A DNA stretch of 64,000 nucleotides from Methylomonas rapida. Its GTDB lineage: Bacteria; Pseudomonadota; Gammaproteobacteria; Methylococcales; Methylomonadaceae. Every line of letters starts with the position of its first letter. The first letter of the stretch is position 1. A program made the translations under genes and the position numbers. The notes below the pieces were generated by a model that was given only the letters and a program-made list of their open reading frames with translations, did not search any database and had not been told where the DNA came from. The stretch lies in contig NZ_CP113517.1 of NCBI RefSeq assembly GCF_024360925.2, forward strand, positions 1,240,001-1,304,000. Direction: 5' to 3'. This document shows, in pieces, positions 1-8,706 of the stretch.

Positions 1-2023
1 GCGAGTCGAGTAAACCTTGCGAGGCAATATCGCTGGTACTGAGCATGTCGGTACCAACCAAGTCATTCACCGTCGAGGCAAAATCCGCCTGAAAACTGTT
101 CCAGGCATCGCCCGCCAGAGTAAACGGTGTGCGCATGGTTTCCCAGGCGCCTCGAATGGCCGAAGTGCTATCCATGGCCATGACGGCACTGTCCATTTGA
201 CTGGTAGCGATCAGCAAATCAATGTAGCGGCCTAGCCCCATCGCACCCGAAGGTGTTTCGCAGCAATCGACCAGACTGAGCGCGCCGCCGACCATTTTGC
301 AACTGGCGGGTTTTCCCTGAAATACCTGACAGGTAGTCGGATCCTTTTGCTGCAGAGCGGCGTTGGCATAGTCACAATGCAAATCCATCGCCATTTGTTG
401 GGCGCTATTGAGTAAGGCTACAGCCTTGCTGAAATCCTGGCTCTGGGTGCGGTTCACGCTGATGCAATCTTCCCCCATGCAGCGTATCGGCCCGGCACAT
501 TGCTGTTGGGTGTTGCTTTGAATGCCGGGAATGCCCACCGTTTGCCCGCAGTCATAAGTATCGACGCTGTCCCAGCAGGTGCCGGAGGCCAACACACTGG
601 TGCATTGGCTTTTGATGAATGAGCAGCCTTGCGTTTCCAACGACGCACAGGTCTTGTTGGGTATCCCGTTCGCCGGCGGCTCCAAGCAATGAGTGCCGGC
701 GGTATCGGTCCAACATTGCCCATACTGATTCAAATCGCAATGCCCTGAGGCTTGAATATTTATGCAACTATTGCGAATCCCGGTCGAACTGGCCACCGGG
801 GCTTGGGCCAAATCCGTGCCGCAGACCATGACTTGCGAAGTCTGATCGACGTAACAGCCTGAAGCATTGGCGGGGTCATTCGTACAACTCAATTGGCTGC
901 CGGCCTGACAAATGCCATCGGTAATGGCATTCGCCAGATTCTGGCAATTGGGTCCGCTCCAACTCCATTCGTCTTGCGTGATCAGTTTCGACAAATCATA
1001 GCGTAGCCGAATCCTGGAATAACCTTCACCATTACCACCAACCATGGTTTCCTGTTTGAAGACCTTATGGCCGATGCTGTTGAAGGCATAGGTGACGTCG
1101 CGATTGGGATGGTCGACCCAGCTATTGCTGAGCTCACATGAGCCACCCCAGCCGGTGGAACCGGTATAGATCAGATTCCCGCCGTAATAGACGCGGGCAT
1201 GATCATCGAATTCGACGTCTTCCAGCGTGGCGCTGATGATGGCTTCCGGATGCAGGACGTTGTATGTGACTTCCCAGTTGAATATGCCGCAACCGGCTGA
1301 CCAATAGTTATCGCCAACGCGGCCCACATACAAATCCATGCAGCCAGATCCACAGCTGGACATGCCTCCGTTTCCGGAGACAAAACTGAGCAATGTTTCG
1401 ACGTTAACTTGATGGGTGGCGGTACAACTTTGTGGTACCGTCGGTTGGCGCAGACACAATTGATAATCCGGCACTTGCACCGAATGGCTGGTCTCGGTTT
1501 GCGTAGTCACGGTGGTACAGTCCGAAAACGACTGCGACCAGGGCGTGAAATTGGCAAACACCTGATCACCGGCAGTCCAGACTGCATCGTTGTGTAAATC
1601 CGGATGCGACTGGTGGGCGTTGTCAATCAGGGTGCGATAGGCTTCGCCGGTGAAGCTGGTTTCGCCGTTCAAGGCAGTCTGCGCGTTTAACCCCGCCGCC
1701 AGTGTGCCGGGGTTGTTGCCATAGAGATCGGCAAAGTCCTGGGCCGTGGTCGTAGCGCTGTTAGTATCCGGAAACAAGGTGCCAATCGATATGGCACTTT
1801 CCTGAGCAGTTCCCGGATTCAAGGTTAGCATGCCGTTGTCGGTATCGAGCGGAAACGCAAAACCGCCCAGAACTTGCTGACCCAGTTGTTGGCCATCTCG
1901 CCCGGCCGCCTGAATCGCATCGGCCCAGGAAACGCCAAACGGTGTCCAGGCCAGGGCCACACACAAAATCGCAGACAATGTCTGCGTAAACCTACGTTGC
2001 GGTTCGAATAACTCCACGCCCAT
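1..2023 (-). CDS. traN: TraN, mating-pair stabilisation outer-membrane protein (3' end outside window)
   Basis: The reading frame is open from an ATG at 2023 to the left edge of the window (674 codons), so the C-terminus is missing. The product starts with a hydrophobic segment ending near a VSWADA site, consistent with a signal peptide. It is very cysteine-rich, with many spaced Cys residues after about residue 170, as in TraN/TrhN adhesins that bind recipient surface receptors and stabilise mating pairs. The start codon overlaps the traU stop by one base (TGATG), which implies translational coupling. Position at the end of the traC-trbI-trhF-traW-traU series matches the F/SXT order. Identification rests on gene order, cysteine pattern and export signal. 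Confidence 0.85.
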   Translation of the reverse strand, partial: MGVELFEPQRRFTQTLSAILCVALAWTPFGVSWADAIQAAGRDGQQLGQQVLGGFAFPLDTDNGMLTLNPGTAQESAISIGTLFPDTNSATTTAQDFADLYGNNPGTLAAGLNAQTALNGETSFTGEAYRTLIDNAHQSHPDLHNDAVWTAGDQVFANFTPWSQSFSDCTTVTTQTETSHSVQVPDYQLCLRQPTVPQSCTATHQVNVETLLSFVSGNGGMSSCGSGCMDLYVGRVGDNYWSAGCGIFNWEVTYNVLHPEAIISATLEDVEFDDHARVYYGGNLIYTGSTGWGGSCELSNSWVDHPNRDVTYAFNSIGHKVFKQETMVGGNGEGYSRIRLRYDLSKLITQDEWSWSGPNCQNLANAITDGICQAGSQLSCTNDPANASGCYVDQTSQVMVCGTDLAQAPVASSTGIRNSCINIQASGHCDLNQYGQCWTDTAGTHCLEPPANGIPNKTCASLETQGCSFIKSQCTSVLASGTCWDSVDTYDCGQTVGIPGIQSNTQQQCAGPIRCMGEDCISVNRTQSQDFSKAVALLNSAQQMAMDLHCDYANAALQQKDPTTCQVFQGKPASCKMVGGALSLVDCCETPSGAMGLGRYIDLLIATSQMDSAVMAMDSTSAIRGAWETMRTPFTLAGDAWNSFQADFASTVNDLVGTDMLSTSDIASQGLLDS

Positions 2024-3054
2024 CACAGCCCCACACAGCAGTCCTGCCAACGCCACAGCAGGTAGAGATGATCTTCACCCGGCCCAGGATAAGTGCGACC
2101 TGCACCCCATTTGAACGTGGTTTCGCCAATGGCGTGATTGGACTCGGTTTCGGCGACTGGATAAAACATCGATAGCCGGTATTGCGACTTGGGGATGAAG
2201 GGATAGATATAGCCGCCGCATAAAGCATCGTTGCCCGAGGTTTTCCAGGCCAGCCCACGGCGATGCAAGGAGGCAGTGGCGCGTGTGGCCAACAAACTGG
2301 TAATCCTGGGATCGGTCCCGTAACTGGTCGGCGAAATCCCGGATAAGGGGTACATGTGACCCCAGGCGCCGGCACACCAGAACAAAGCGTCCAACGGATT
2401 GCCGGTGGCGGCCGCTGCGGCATCGGCGACACAGGCGGAAATGGCCACCGGATTGGCGAACAACGCCGTTTCCGGACTGGTAAAAAACGCCAATAAATCG
2501 TTGTTCCAGGTCGGGTCCAGTTCCGAGACATACAGCAAATCAAAGTCCCGGTAGCCGTCGCTGTTGCAGCGGCCATCCCAGAACAAATCCAGCAGGATGG
2601 TCAACGGAAAGGCGAAATAGTGGTAATTGAAAAACGACATTTCACTGGCATCGAAGTCGGCCTTGCCGGTGGTGGCGATCAAGCGTACATTCGAGGCACT
2701 GAACTTATGGCCACCCAGCGCCGGCGAACACCAGGGATTACGGACGATCTCGATCAGCCGAGCTGGATTCCACAGGCCCATGGTCATGCCCAGCTCGGGA
2801 ATACCCATCGGATCGGTACAGAAGCAGAATTTTTCGTCGGTGGCGATACTCGGTACGTTGCCACCGCCCAGCGACGCCCCGGCCGCCCGAATCGGAAACA
2901 AACAGCTCCAGCAAATATCGGTGACCAACTTGCCGGACCACAGTTCGGCGTCCGAGCACAACGGATCGACGCTATTGGTCGTGGTGTCGGCATAAAGCGG
3001 GGTTGCCAGTGTTATCAGACCTCCCAAAACCCAAGGGAAAACGAATCGTTTCAT
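2023..3054 (-). CDS. traU: TraU, conjugative pilus assembly/DNA transfer protein
   Basis: A 343-residue protein with an N-terminal signal peptide (cleavage probably after the first ~22 residues). The body is rich in Cys and Trp, including motifs DICWSCLFPI and CFCTDPMGIPELG, which are typical of the TraU family. TraU is a periplasmic, disulfide-rich protein needed for DNA transfer and pilus assembly in F-type systems, which fits the presence of dsbC in the same operon. Its start lies inside the end of the upstream trbC/traW gene (4-bp overlap at 3051-3054), and its stop overlaps the traN start. Confidence 0.93.
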   Translation of the reverse strand: MKRFVFPWVLGGLITLATPLYADTTTNSVDPLCSDAELWSGKLVTDICWSCLFPIRAAGASLGGGNVPSIATDEKFCFCTDPMGIPELGMTMGLWNPARLIEIVRNPWCSPALGGHKFSASNVRLIATTGKADFDASEMSFFNYHYFAFPLTILLDLFWDGRCNSDGYRDFDLLYVSELDPTWNNDLLAFFTSPETALFANPVAISACVADAAAAATGNPLDALFWCAGAWGHMYPLSGISPTSYGTDPRITSLLATRATASLHRRGLAWKTSGNDALCGGYIYPFIPKSQYRLSMFYPVAETESNHAIGETTFKWGAGRTYPGPGEDHLYLLWRWQDCCVGL

Positions 3055-4262
3055 GACCGCTCTCCCGATGAAACAGGCAGTTTTCGTTCATGAACAATCA
3101 GACGGTTGCCGGATTGTTCGATGAAAGACGGAACATGCTGTAACTGAAATCGACTGCGCACATCCGGTGTCAATAAATACACGGGTGCCTGTAGCGCAGT
3201 TTCCAAACGCTGCAAGCTGTCCCACCCGGACTGGCGCGGCATAGACGTGGCCAAATACATCACGTGGGCCTTTTTGTCCTGGCAAGATTGATGCTGAATC
3301 AGCTCGACTTGAGCTTGCACCGTGGCATCGAATACCATCAGGCATAAGCCAAACGGCATTTTGTCCAGCGGATTGACAGTCTGTCCGGCTCGAATGATCA
3401 GTTGACCGTTGGGCGTCGCCACATCGCGCGGTGCGGTAATGGTCAGATCCACGCTCCGATCACGATCCTCCTGAGCAGTAGGTAAGTCTTCAAATTTTTG
3501 CTGTTCCCAGAACCGAGCGATGGCTTGTTGTTGCTTTTGTTTCCAGTCGATGGCCGCCATCCGGCGTTTGATCTCTTCGAGCAAGTCGATTTCGGCAATC
3601 TCGGCAACATCGCCCATCGTTCCCAAATCACCTTGTTTGCCGGTTTTGATCTGCTCGTCCAACCAAGACAGACTGCTGACACCTCGAACGTGTAAACGGG
3701 TTTTACCGTCCTGTTCGACAACGATGTCAGGTACGGATGACACCGACCAGCGCTGAAAACGGGTGGGATCGATGACGATGTTTGGCAGTGGATCGATGCC
3801 CTTCAGCAAGCGTTTGAGGTCCGCCATCAAAGCCGGAAGTTTTTGGCCGGGTTTGGGGCCGCGAAACACCAGTAGCACATCGTCCCGGCCGGCCGCTTCT
3901 TCGAAGAGTTCTTTCAGCGCCGTATCGCCGAGCGAAAACGAGACAAACAGCAGTGTGAGTGGCTTGTTCGAAGGATTTGTCGGGTGGACGTTTTCCGATC
4001 CCGTCGATAGCGCCTCTGCTTGGATCGTCTGCGAAGCTTTCAAGACTTGTTGCGCCTGGCGTTTCATGTCTCGTTGATCAGCCTGACCGTTCAACCACTC
4101 AGGTCGAGGCTGGCCTTCCAAGGCTTGCAAGATGGCCTGAGAACGATCTAGCCAGGCTTCTTCAGCCTGAACCGTATGTACGCTGAACCAACAGAGCAAA
4201 CAGACCGCCGATTGACGCCAAGGACGATGTGACCGATCAAAACAATGCATAAGCCCGTCCAA
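3051..4262 (-). CDS. traW: TrbC-TraW fusion, F-type pilus assembly protein
   Basis: A 403-residue exported protein with a signal-like hydrophobic stretch near residues 18-33. The order inside the protein is a TrbC-type thioredoxin-like domain (about residues 95-215, with FVSFSLGDTALKELFEEA and later VPDIVVEQDGK), a charged linker, and a TraW-type segment (about 255-390, with TITAPRDVATPNGQLIIRAG and NPLDKMPF). In the F plasmid TraW and TrbC are separate proteins that interact, so this is a natural fusion, as in several non-F relatives. The start at 4262 lies within the end of trhF. A second Met at 4250 would give a shorter leader. Confidence 0.85.
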   Translation of the reverse strand: MDGLMHCFDRSHRPWRQSAVCLLCWFSVHTVQAEEAWLDRSQAILQALEGQPRPEWLNGQADQRDMKRQAQQVLKASQTIQAEALSTGSENVHPTNPSNKPLTLLFVSFSLGDTALKELFEEAAGRDDVLLVFRGPKPGQKLPALMADLKRLLKGIDPLPNIVIDPTRFQRWSVSSVPDIVVEQDGKTRLHVRGVSSLSWLDEQIKTGKQGDLGTMGDVAEIAEIDLLEEIKRRMAAIDWKQKQQQAIARFWEQQKFEDLPTAQEDRDRSVDLTITAPRDVATPNGQLIIRAGQTVNPLDKMPFGLCLMVFDATVQAQVELIQHQSCQDKKAHVMYLATSMPRQSGWDSLQRLETALQAPVYLLTPDVRSRFQLQHVPSFIEQSGNRLIVHERKLPVSSGERS

Positions 4263-4809
4263 TCACTTGATGGTCGTAGACATAGCCCCAGTAACGCGAA
4301 TCGAAGCTTTTGTCGGTTTGCCCGGTCACCCAATAGGCGGCGGGCGGAATAGTTTCTTGGCGATTGAATTGTGCCGCCGGTTTTTTAAGTTTTTCGGTCA
4401 ACGGCAAACCATTGATGACTGGTTCGCCGTTTATCGTGGTGTGCTGCGGATCAACATGGATGGTATCGCCGGTGACGCCGGCAGCGATTTTGACAATGAT
4501 CTGGCCGTCTTTGAAAAACGGTGCCATGCGCTCTGCGCGAAACGCAATTAAATCGCCGCGCCAGATGTCTTTATTTTGGGTATCGATCAGGTATATCCAT
4601 TTATCCGGCAGGCAGCGATCGACCTGGTCATCGCCGCCGATCAGAAAGCGTTGGCCGAGGTAACGTTCCACGGCTAACACCAGCAACAAAATCGGTATCG
4701 CCTTCAGCAAGAAGAGGCCTAAGCGAGGACGAGTGACACCGGGCGACGATGGCGAATGGAACCGGGGTTTATTCATAGGCTTAGCGTCCGGTTTGTCGAA
4801 CATAGACAT
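4237..4809 (-). CDS. trhF: TrhF/TraF-type S26 signal peptidase of the conjugation system
   Basis: A 190-residue protein with one membrane anchor (about residues 33-50) followed by an S26-peptidase-like fold: CLPDKWIYLID (66-76), GDLIAF (85-90), IIVKIAAGVTGD (104-115) with Lys107 as likely general base, and a C-terminal DSRYWG box. The nucleophile position, two residues before the conserved Pro, is Cys66 rather than Ser. These peptidases are thought to mature the pilin or cyclise it. It overlaps trbI upstream by 29 bp and trbC/traW downstream. I am sure of the family but not of the nucleophile assignment. Confidence 0.82.
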   Translation of the reverse strand: MSMFDKPDAKPMNKPRFHSPSSPGVTRPRLGLFLLKAIPILLLVLAVERYLGQRFLIGGDDQVDRCLPDKWIYLIDTQNKDIWRGDLIAFRAERMAPFFKDGQIIVKIAAGVTGDTIHVDPQHTTINGEPVINGLPLTEKLKKPAAQFNRQETIPPAAYWVTGQTDKSFDSRYWGYVYDHQVIGRAYALF

Positions 4810-5098
4810 CCTCCGGTGCGGCCACCACCGCTGTTGAATCGATCACCAGATAGCCTGCGTTACTGAGCTTTTTGGCTTGACCATGCCAGTCATCGACGAT
4901 CTTGGCCATCTGCTCCTGGCTGGCATTGGGCGGTATCGATTGAATCAATTTGGCTCTGTCGAATACGAATACCGGCGTCACCAAATTCAAGCGTTCTAAG
5001 GGCTGTTGTAATTGCTGTTGCGCAGCCAGCCAACCGCCCATGCCGCCCAAACAAGCCGCGATTAAAACGGTGCTGAGCCATTGCGATTTAAGATCCAT
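4781..5098 (-). CDS. trbI: TrbI, F-type conjugation inner-membrane protein
   Basis: A 105-residue protein using the ATG at 5098 (beginning MDLKSQWL). An in-frame ATG further upstream at 5152 lies deep inside traC and gives no extra conserved sequence. There is one N-terminal membrane segment (about residues 9-27), then TPVFVFDRAKLIQSIPPNAS, a pattern seen in F-type TrbI proteins. TrbI sits in the inner membrane and affects pilus extension and retraction in F. It overlaps the traC stop by 11 bp and the trhF start by 29 bp, so it is part of the coupled operon. Confidence 0.8.
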   Translation of the reverse strand: MDLKSQWLSTVLIAACLGGMGGWLAAQQQLQQPLERLNLVTPVFVFDRAKLIQSIPPNASQEQMAKIVDDWHGQAKKLSNAGYLVIDSTAVVAAPEDVYVRQTGR

Positions 5099-7502
5099 AA
5101 CCAGTCTCCCTCGGTTTGCTTCTACGGCTGTCGATGAGTTGTTGAATGGCATCGCCTAAACTCAGGCCTTGCCGGCGCAGCTGCTTGAGTGCCTGAACAT
5201 CTTCCGGTTTGGTCGAGAAAAGAATGCGTTTGAACGGGTCGACTATCAATCGGCCGATGCCGGAGCCCATTTCAGTGATGAAGAAGATTTCCGAATAGGC
5301 GCCGGGTAAGGTGTGCACGGTTTTTAGCAATTCGTAGCCGCCGTCCGACAACGGCAAGCGCCGATCCTGCTTCATGCCTTCGATGACTTCGGCTTTTTGG
5401 CCCAATAAATACATATTGGCCGAGTTCTCGACGATGGCTCGCCCTGCGGCATTGCGGTACAAGTCGTTCACCGATTGGGTGATGGTGACTGCAGCACCGC
5501 CGTATTTCCGAAACCGCCGGTAGCCGTGTTCCATGAACTTGGCCACATCGCCTTCAGTCAGCAAATCCCAGGCTTCGTCGATGATGACGATCTTCGGGCG
5601 GTTGCGTTCGCCCAGATACATTTCCTGCTGGATTTGGTAGATCAGTTGCAGCAACACGACTTGTTGCAGATGCTTGCGGCCCTTCAGCTCTTCGAGTTCC
5701 AGCACGGTAAAGTCGTTGGCGAATTTGGCGTTGTTACGGCCATTGAAATAGCGGCCGTATTCGCCCTTAGTGGTAAACGGAAACAGCTGCTCACCGACAT
5801 CCTTCAAGCGCTGATCAGCTTCTGCACAGAGTTGCTTGGCAATGTCGTCCACGGACATGGCCTGAGCTTTATCGGTCCAAAGTTGCTTCAATATCCGCTT
5901 GAGACCTGCGGTTTGAAAATCGGTCAATTTCTCGGTCGGTGCCGCCATCTGGCTGACCAAACCCGCTAGCATGTCGGCTTCCTCCTCGAAGTTCTGCACG
6001 ATCTCGAACGGATTCATGCAAATGCTGGAACCGTGAGTGAATTTAACGAAATCGCCTTCCAGTACTTCGCAGAGGTTTTCGTAGGAGCGGCCGACATCGA
6101 TCGCCCAGATTTGCGCGCCTTCGGTCAAATAACTGACGATGATCTCGTTGGTCAGAAAGGATTTACCTTTACCGGATTCGGCGGCGATACACAGATTGTA
6201 ATTGCCGGTGGTATCGAACAACGACACCGCCATGTGCTCGCCGTTGCGCGAGACGAAATTCAAGGTCGGCGTACCGGTGCCGGCCCAATCGCCAAACAGC
6301 GGCAATAACGGAATAGCATGGCGGGTGGCCAGGGTGCGATAGCGTTTAAGATCTGCAATGGCAGAGCGCTCGGGGCCGAACGGCAAACAGTTCAGGAAAA
6401 ACGGCAGGCAGAAATACTTGTCTTCCAACAGCTGAAAACCCAGCTCCCGAAAATAGACGCGGGCATTAGACACCGCCGCGGCTTCTTCGGCTTCGTCGCA
6501 GAACAGCAGCACCCCGAAATAGGCTCGGATTGGCCGGTCACCGTCGCGGTAGGCATCGAACAACACGTCGAAATGGTGTTTCCGTTGTACCAGCACCGGC
6601 AGAAAACGGGCAATTGGGGTATTGACCTGGTTGGTGATGAATTGCCGTACGCCTTCTTGTTTTGACCGGGTCGATTCGGCATCGGGATAATGCAGGGTCA
6701 GACTGAGCAAGGCATTCTGGCGAATCCCACGCGTGCCGGAGAGAATGTCGCCCAAGTAGCTTTTGGCGCTGCCGAAGTAAAAATGGTCGGGGGTGCGTTT
6801 GGCGGACAGGGTCTTTACCCGTTTTGATCCAAGCCAAATGCCTTTCTCGTCGGTTCGAATTGCGTTATCGTAATCCAGCAACTGGTCGCGGATCAGTTGG
6901 GTGGGATCGCACTCGGGCACCACCCGATCTTTCCAGCCGGCATCGGGCTGCCAGTTGAGCAGCGTGTTCAGGATGCGGACATACTGATCGGCGCCTAAAA
7001 TTTCCGGATACAAGCCAATGGTCGCCAGCGATTGCTGGGTGGCCAATTGCAATTCGCTGGCACGGCGGATGTCGGTTTCACTCGGCCTCGGATAGGCCAT
7101 CGGCAATTTGACCGTGACCAGAATGTGGCTGCGCCGGAGGCGTGCCCCCGAAATCGCTTCCGGTGCCTTGATCGTACCGCGCCGCAGAAAATCGATACTG
7201 GCCTGGGTCATGGTCTTATAGGTCGGCTTTTGTTGTTTCAAACGCCGGGTCTGCATGATGGCTAGCGCTTCCTCGATGTCCGGCGAAGTCCACAGTGATA
7301 CTTGCAATAGTGTTTCGGGAGGCCAGTCCTGATTCAGTAGTACATTGACCCGCGCCGACACGCTGGCATCGGCGCCGGTCATCGGCCGACACAGAAACCC
7401 AAAACCGATACTGCTATCGGCCATCAGAAACAGATGATGGTCGTATTCATAAGCCAGTACCGTGAATAACTGATCGGCACGGGGACGTTGCGACGAGGTC
7501 AT
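5088..7502 (-). CDS. traC: TraC, VirB4-family ATPase for pilus assembly
   Basis: An 804-residue cytoplasmic ATPase. The Walker A motif AAESGKGKSFLTNE is near residue 440 and the Walker B motif KIVIIDEAWDLL near 640, followed by a Q-rich sensor region (TQSVNDLY). The N-terminal half matches the TraC/VirB4 N-terminal domain (FLCRPMTGAD near residue 36). TraC energises pilin assembly at the inner membrane and is essential in F-like systems. Length is normal (F TraC is about 800-875). The start codon overlaps the stop of the small upstream RRXRR gene by 4 bp (ATGA). Confidence 0.97.
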   Translation of the reverse strand: MTSSQRPRADQLFTVLAYEYDHHLFLMADSSIGFGFLCRPMTGADASVSARVNVLLNQDWPPETLLQVSLWTSPDIEEALAIMQTRRLKQQKPTYKTMTQASIDFLRRGTIKAPEAISGARLRRSHILVTVKLPMAYPRPSETDIRRASELQLATQQSLATIGLYPEILGADQYVRILNTLLNWQPDAGWKDRVVPECDPTQLIRDQLLDYDNAIRTDEKGIWLGSKRVKTLSAKRTPDHFYFGSAKSYLGDILSGTRGIRQNALLSLTLHYPDAESTRSKQEGVRQFITNQVNTPIARFLPVLVQRKHHFDVLFDAYRDGDRPIRAYFGVLLFCDEAEEAAAVSNARVYFRELGFQLLEDKYFCLPFFLNCLPFGPERSAIADLKRYRTLATRHAIPLLPLFGDWAGTGTPTLNFVSRNGEHMAVSLFDTTGNYNLCIAAESGKGKSFLTNEIIVSYLTEGAQIWAIDVGRSYENLCEVLEGDFVKFTHGSSICMNPFEIVQNFEEEADMLAGLVSQMAAPTEKLTDFQTAGLKRILKQLWTDKAQAMSVDDIAKQLCAEADQRLKDVGEQLFPFTTKGEYGRYFNGRNNAKFANDFTVLELEELKGRKHLQQVVLLQLIYQIQQEMYLGERNRPKIVIIDEAWDLLTEGDVAKFMEHGYRRFRKYGGAAVTITQSVNDLYRNAAGRAIVENSANMYLLGQKAEVIEGMKQDRRLPLSDGGYELLKTVHTLPGAYSEIFFITEMGSGIGRLIVDPFKRILFSTKPEDVQALKQLRRQGLSLGDAIQQLIDSRRSKPRETGYGS

Positions 7503-7756
7503 AGTGCTTTATCCTCTTCATAAAGTTGCTGCAAGGCTTCGGCTGGACATTCCGGACGTATACGAATGGTGAAGGGATGCCGGCAAACGCGAACCGCACG
7601 CTTTTTGCGAGATAACTGCCGGGCCCTGGCCGGATGGCAGGGGTTGATCGGCTTGCCATTGGCTGCTTGGACCTTGACGCTGCGTGTGGCCTTTGTCGGG
7701 CGGCAAGGGCGGCGGTTGCCCGCCGCAGTCTCGGTATCAATCATTGAACCGGTCAT
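7499..7756 (-). CDS. Small RRXRR/PLMP-domain protein inside the tra operon
   Basis: An 85-residue basic protein, 11 bp downstream of traA and overlapping traC by 4 bp (ATGA), so it is surely part of the operon. Residues 27-67 read like the RRXRR (PLMP) domain found at the N-terminus of IscB, IsrB and related HNH proteins: hydrophobic strand VKV, then GKPINP (34-39), HPARAR (41-46), KKRAVRV (51-57) and PFTIRI (61-66). The canonical P-L-M-P is P-I-N-P here. There is no RuvC or HNH domain, so it is a stand-alone domain. In IscB this domain contacts the guide RNA; what it does here is unknown. An alternative start is Met5 at 7744. Confidence 0.7.
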   Translation of the reverse strand: MTGSMIDTETAAGNRRPCRPTKATRSVKVQAANGKPINPCHPARARQLSRKKRAVRVCRHPFTIRIRPECPAEALQQLYEEDKAL

Positions 7757-7767
7757 CGTGGTCAGGC

Positions 7768-8067
7768 CTAAATCGTGGCGGTGACGATGTTGGTGATAAT
7801 GGTCGGCGCCGCAAACAGGCCGACGCCGCTGGCAATCCCCAGCACGAAGCCCATGATGCTGCCGCGCACGACACCGGCAACCAGGCCGACGATGACGAAC
7901 ACGATGGCGATGATGCGGCCGAGCAAACCTTCCACCCAGCCGGTCAGCAAGGTCCAGACGTTGTTAAACTCGGTACCTCCGGCACCGGCCATGGCGTCGG
8001 ATGCCATCAGCATAAAAAATAACGATGCCAGGGTTACCAAGACCCCGGTTCGATAGGATGTATTCAT
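7768..8067 (-). CDS. traA: TraA pilin precursor
   Basis: A 99-residue protein with a long leader ending in DAMA, cleaved most likely after Ala27 to give a mature pilin of about 72 residues. The mature part has an amphipathic start, then two strongly hydrophobic helices separated by a short basic loop (VVRGS), the layout of F-type pilins. Position between traV and traC is that of traA in SXT/IncA/C-type systems. The C-terminus ends hydrophobic (TNIVTATI). The 126-bp gap before it is the largest in the operon and contains two hairpins, which may matter for its high expression. Confidence 0.88.
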   Translation of the reverse strand: MNTSYRTGVLVTLASLFFMLMASDAMAGAGGTEFNNVWTLLTGWVEGLLGRIIAIVFVIVGLVAGVVRGSIMGFVLGIASGVGLFAAPTIITNIVTATI

Positions 8068-8111
8068 CAGAATGTCCTCATTAGGTTAAATGACGGTTGC
8101 CCGTCGAATCT

Positions 8112-8176
8112 CGGACGTTCAGTCCGGCAGGTTTGAAGCGGTTGCCCGCTCACTCTCGCAGGGGGTGTGACCTGCG
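8112..8176 (-). promoter_or_regulatory. Two hairpins in the traV-traA gap
   Basis: The 126-bp spacer between traV and traA, the only sizeable gap in the operon, contains two inverted repeats: CGGAC/GTCCG at 8112-8126 (5-base loop) and CGCAGG/CCTGCG at 8157-8176 (8-base loop). Neither is followed by a T-run, so they do not look like intrinsic terminators. Stem-loops next to pilin genes can set mRNA processing and stability so that the major subunit is made in excess; that role here is an inference. Confidence 0.35.
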
Positions 8177-8193
8177 GTGAAAATGGTTACGGT

Positions 8194-8706
8194 TCAGGGC
8201 AATTTATTGCCCAATCGATTGACTGGATTCTCGTCGTCACCGGTATCGACACTGGATCGTTTCTCCGTTGGACGTTGCTCAATTTGCAAAGGAATCAACG
8301 ATGAACTCGCCGTTGGTGCGGCATTGCCAACCATCCAGCGCCGGGGTTCCAGTTCGGTGTAGACGTAGTTGGACACCATCAAATCGCCCTCAGCATCTTC
8401 CCAAGGCGCGATCCAGATGCGCATCACCTGGGATGGCGTCCGAATCGGCGTGGGATCCTCTATTTTGGGCACGGGTTGTTGTAACGGAGGTGCGAGTGCC
8501 GGTTTTGACATTGGCTCTGATTCCTGGCTATTTTCCGGAGGGGCTTCCGGCAACGCCGTATTGGTCACCTGGTAGGCCTGCGTCGTCGACAGACAGCTGG
8601 GTTCGTCCGGCATGCCTTTACAGCCGTAGTCGGTGGCGCAGCCGGTGGTGATGGCGATCAGCAGTACACTGAGGCTATAAATAGAAAACTGATGAAAGCG
8701 TTTCAT
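8194..8706 (-). CDS. traV: TraV, outer-membrane lipoprotein of the conjugation channel
   Basis: A 170-residue lipoprotein. The signal ends at a lipobox (ITTGC, Cys at residue 23), then DYGCKGMPDEPSC provides the extra cysteines conserved in TraV. The middle is Pro/Glu-rich and probably extended, and the C-terminal part holds RIWIAPWEDAEGDL and a V-Y-T-E segment typical of the family. TraV (VirB7-like) anchors the TraK/TraB core complex in the outer membrane. Its start overlaps the dsbC stop by 4 bp. Confidence 0.88.
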   Translation of the reverse strand: MKRFHQFSIYSLSVLLIAITTGCATDYGCKGMPDEPSCLSTTQAYQVTNTALPEAPPENSQESEPMSKPALAPPLQQPVPKIEDPTPIRTPSQVMRIWIAPWEDAEGDLMVSNYVYTELEPRRWMVGNAAPTASSSLIPLQIEQRPTEKRSSVDTGDDENPVNRLGNKLP

